This document shows, piece by piece, positions 5,672-5,845 of a stretch of DNA of 5,845 bases. A model generated the notes under the pieces. The model ran no database searches. It was not told where the DNA came from and saw only the letters and a program-made list of their open reading frames with translations. Origin of the DNA: Gastranaerophilus sp045639085 (GTDB lineage: Bacteria > Cyanobacteriota > Vampirovibrionia > Gastranaerophilales > Gastranaerophilaceae); contig JAZUCM010000032.1 in NCBI GenBank assembly GCA_045639085.1, positions 1 through 5,845 on the forward strand, in the 5' to 3' direction. The translations under genes and the position numbers were made by a program. The stretch's first letter is position 1. Every line of letters begins with the position of its first letter.

Positions 5672-5710
5672 CGCGTTTTGCCTACAGATTTTCAATCTTT
5701 GGCAAAAGCG
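5672..5710. repeat. Nested hairpin in the intergenic region
   Basis: An outer stem TTTTGCC (5676-5682) pairs with GGCAAAA (5701-5707) and extends by CGC/GCG with one bulged G. An inner stem AGATT (5686-5690) pairs with AATCT (5694-5698) around a TTC loop. No U-run follows on either strand, so it does not look like an intrinsic terminator. It could be part of a dispersed repeat or an RNA structure; the function is unknown. Confidence 0.5.
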
Positions 5711-5765
5711 CTCCAGCCTCAGCTCACTCGCGCTTAACCTATCTACCTTTTAACACGTTCCCCTC

Positions 5766-5793
5766 TTGACAAATTAAGAAAATACGATATCAT
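5766..5793 (+). promoter_or_regulatory. Promoter of the gene at the right edge
   Basis: TTGACA (5766-5771) is a perfect -35 box. With a 16-nt spacer, TATCAT (5788-5793) serves as the -10 box. A start 7 nt later is A5800, the A of an ATG. The -10 box lies inside the perfect palindrome TATCATGATA (5788-5797), a possible operator. GATAAT (5794-5799) is a better -10 by sequence, but its 22-nt spacer is too long. Confidence 0.6.
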
Positions 5794-5799
5794 GATAAT

Positions 5800-5845
5800 A
5801 TGAATTATACAAAATACAATAAAAGAATGAGAAGTTCAATAGGGG
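5800..5845 (+). CDS. Partial ORF of unknown function, cut by the window end
   Basis: An open frame from ATG 5800 runs off the window; the visible product is MNYTKYNKRMRSSIG, basic and without a recognisable motif. The start is chosen because the promoter just upstream predicts transcription from this same A. A second in-frame ATG is at 5827, and neither has a Shine-Dalgarno. Only about 15 codons are visible, so the gene itself is tentative and no function can be proposed. Confidence 0.35.
   Translation, partial: MNYTKYNKRMRSSIG

Larger units (their letters stand above)
5473..5765. other. Repeat-rich gap without a convincing intact gene
   Basis: About 290 nt between two divergent promoters. 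It holds a GC palindrome, an 8-nt tandem repeat with inverted copies, and a nested hairpin (each listed separately). An open frame on the + strand from ATG 5548 (73 codons) starts inside the tandem repeat. Its product has no recognisable fold beyond a short AAFTL segment reminiscent of a prepilin leader, so I do not call it a gene. No tRNA, CRISPR or transposase remnant is seen. Confidence 0.6.

Noticed and set aside
5548..5769. 73-codon + strand open frame as an intact gene
   Set aside because: It starts inside a tandem repeat, lacks a ribosome site, runs through hairpin and inverted-repeat DNA, and overlaps the next promoter at its end. Its product has no recognisable fold.

Overview
The window is compact bacterial DNA of moderate GC with short, repeat-rich gaps between genes. 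It is probably from an anaerobic, host-associated Gram-negative bacterium. Three things point that way: a minor-pilin-like secretion protein with an AFT-type prepilin leader, an archaeal-type split glutamate synthase carrying many iron-sulfur clusters, and a small TSCPD-domain protein. Gut Alphaproteobacteria of the uncultured 'Azospirillum CAG' kind are my best guess. No rRNA or other phylogenetic marker is present, so this is weak.

Layout from left to right. A REP-like palindrome (52-76) runs straight into a prepilin-type gene (71-1039, +) whose C-terminus looks like a DUF1566/Lcl_C (C-type-lectin-like) domain. A strong intrinsic terminator (1065-1094) closes that unit. A near-consensus sigma-70 promoter (1104-1132) then drives a three-gene operon on the + strand: a class II glutamine amidotransferase subunit (1139-2245), an FMN/Fe-S glutamate synthase core with an N-terminal double ferredoxin domain (2233-3861), and a GXGXG subunit with a C-terminal double ferredoxin domain (3869-4939). 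These correspond to domains of bacterial GltB divided over three polypeptides. Together they should hydrolyse glutamine, pass ammonia to the FMN site and reductively aminate 2-oxoglutarate to glutamate. No GltD-like NAD(P)H subunit is present, so electrons probably enter through the ferredoxin domains.

Converging on the operon with only a 10-nt gap is a two-gene minus-strand unit: a 62-aa single-pass membrane protein (5230-5418) followed after 1 nt by a 92-aa TSCPD protein (4950-5228). It has its own good promoter and an AGGAGG ribosome site. The stretch from about 5473 to 5765 holds no convincing intact gene. It contains a short GC palindrome, a four-copy 8-nt GTTAAAAG-type tandem repeat with inverted copies further on, a nested hairpin, and what may be the remains of a prepilin leader. 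At the right edge another promoter (5766-5793) leads into an ORF cut by the window end.

The most interesting points are these. The glutamate synthase operon appears to be transcribed as a leaderless mRNA, with the predicted start site on the A of the ATG; the right-edge gene shows the same geometry. The glutamate synthase has four predicted [4Fe-4S] sites on two different subunits and no flavoprotein partner nearby. The pilin start codon is supplied by a palindromic repeat.
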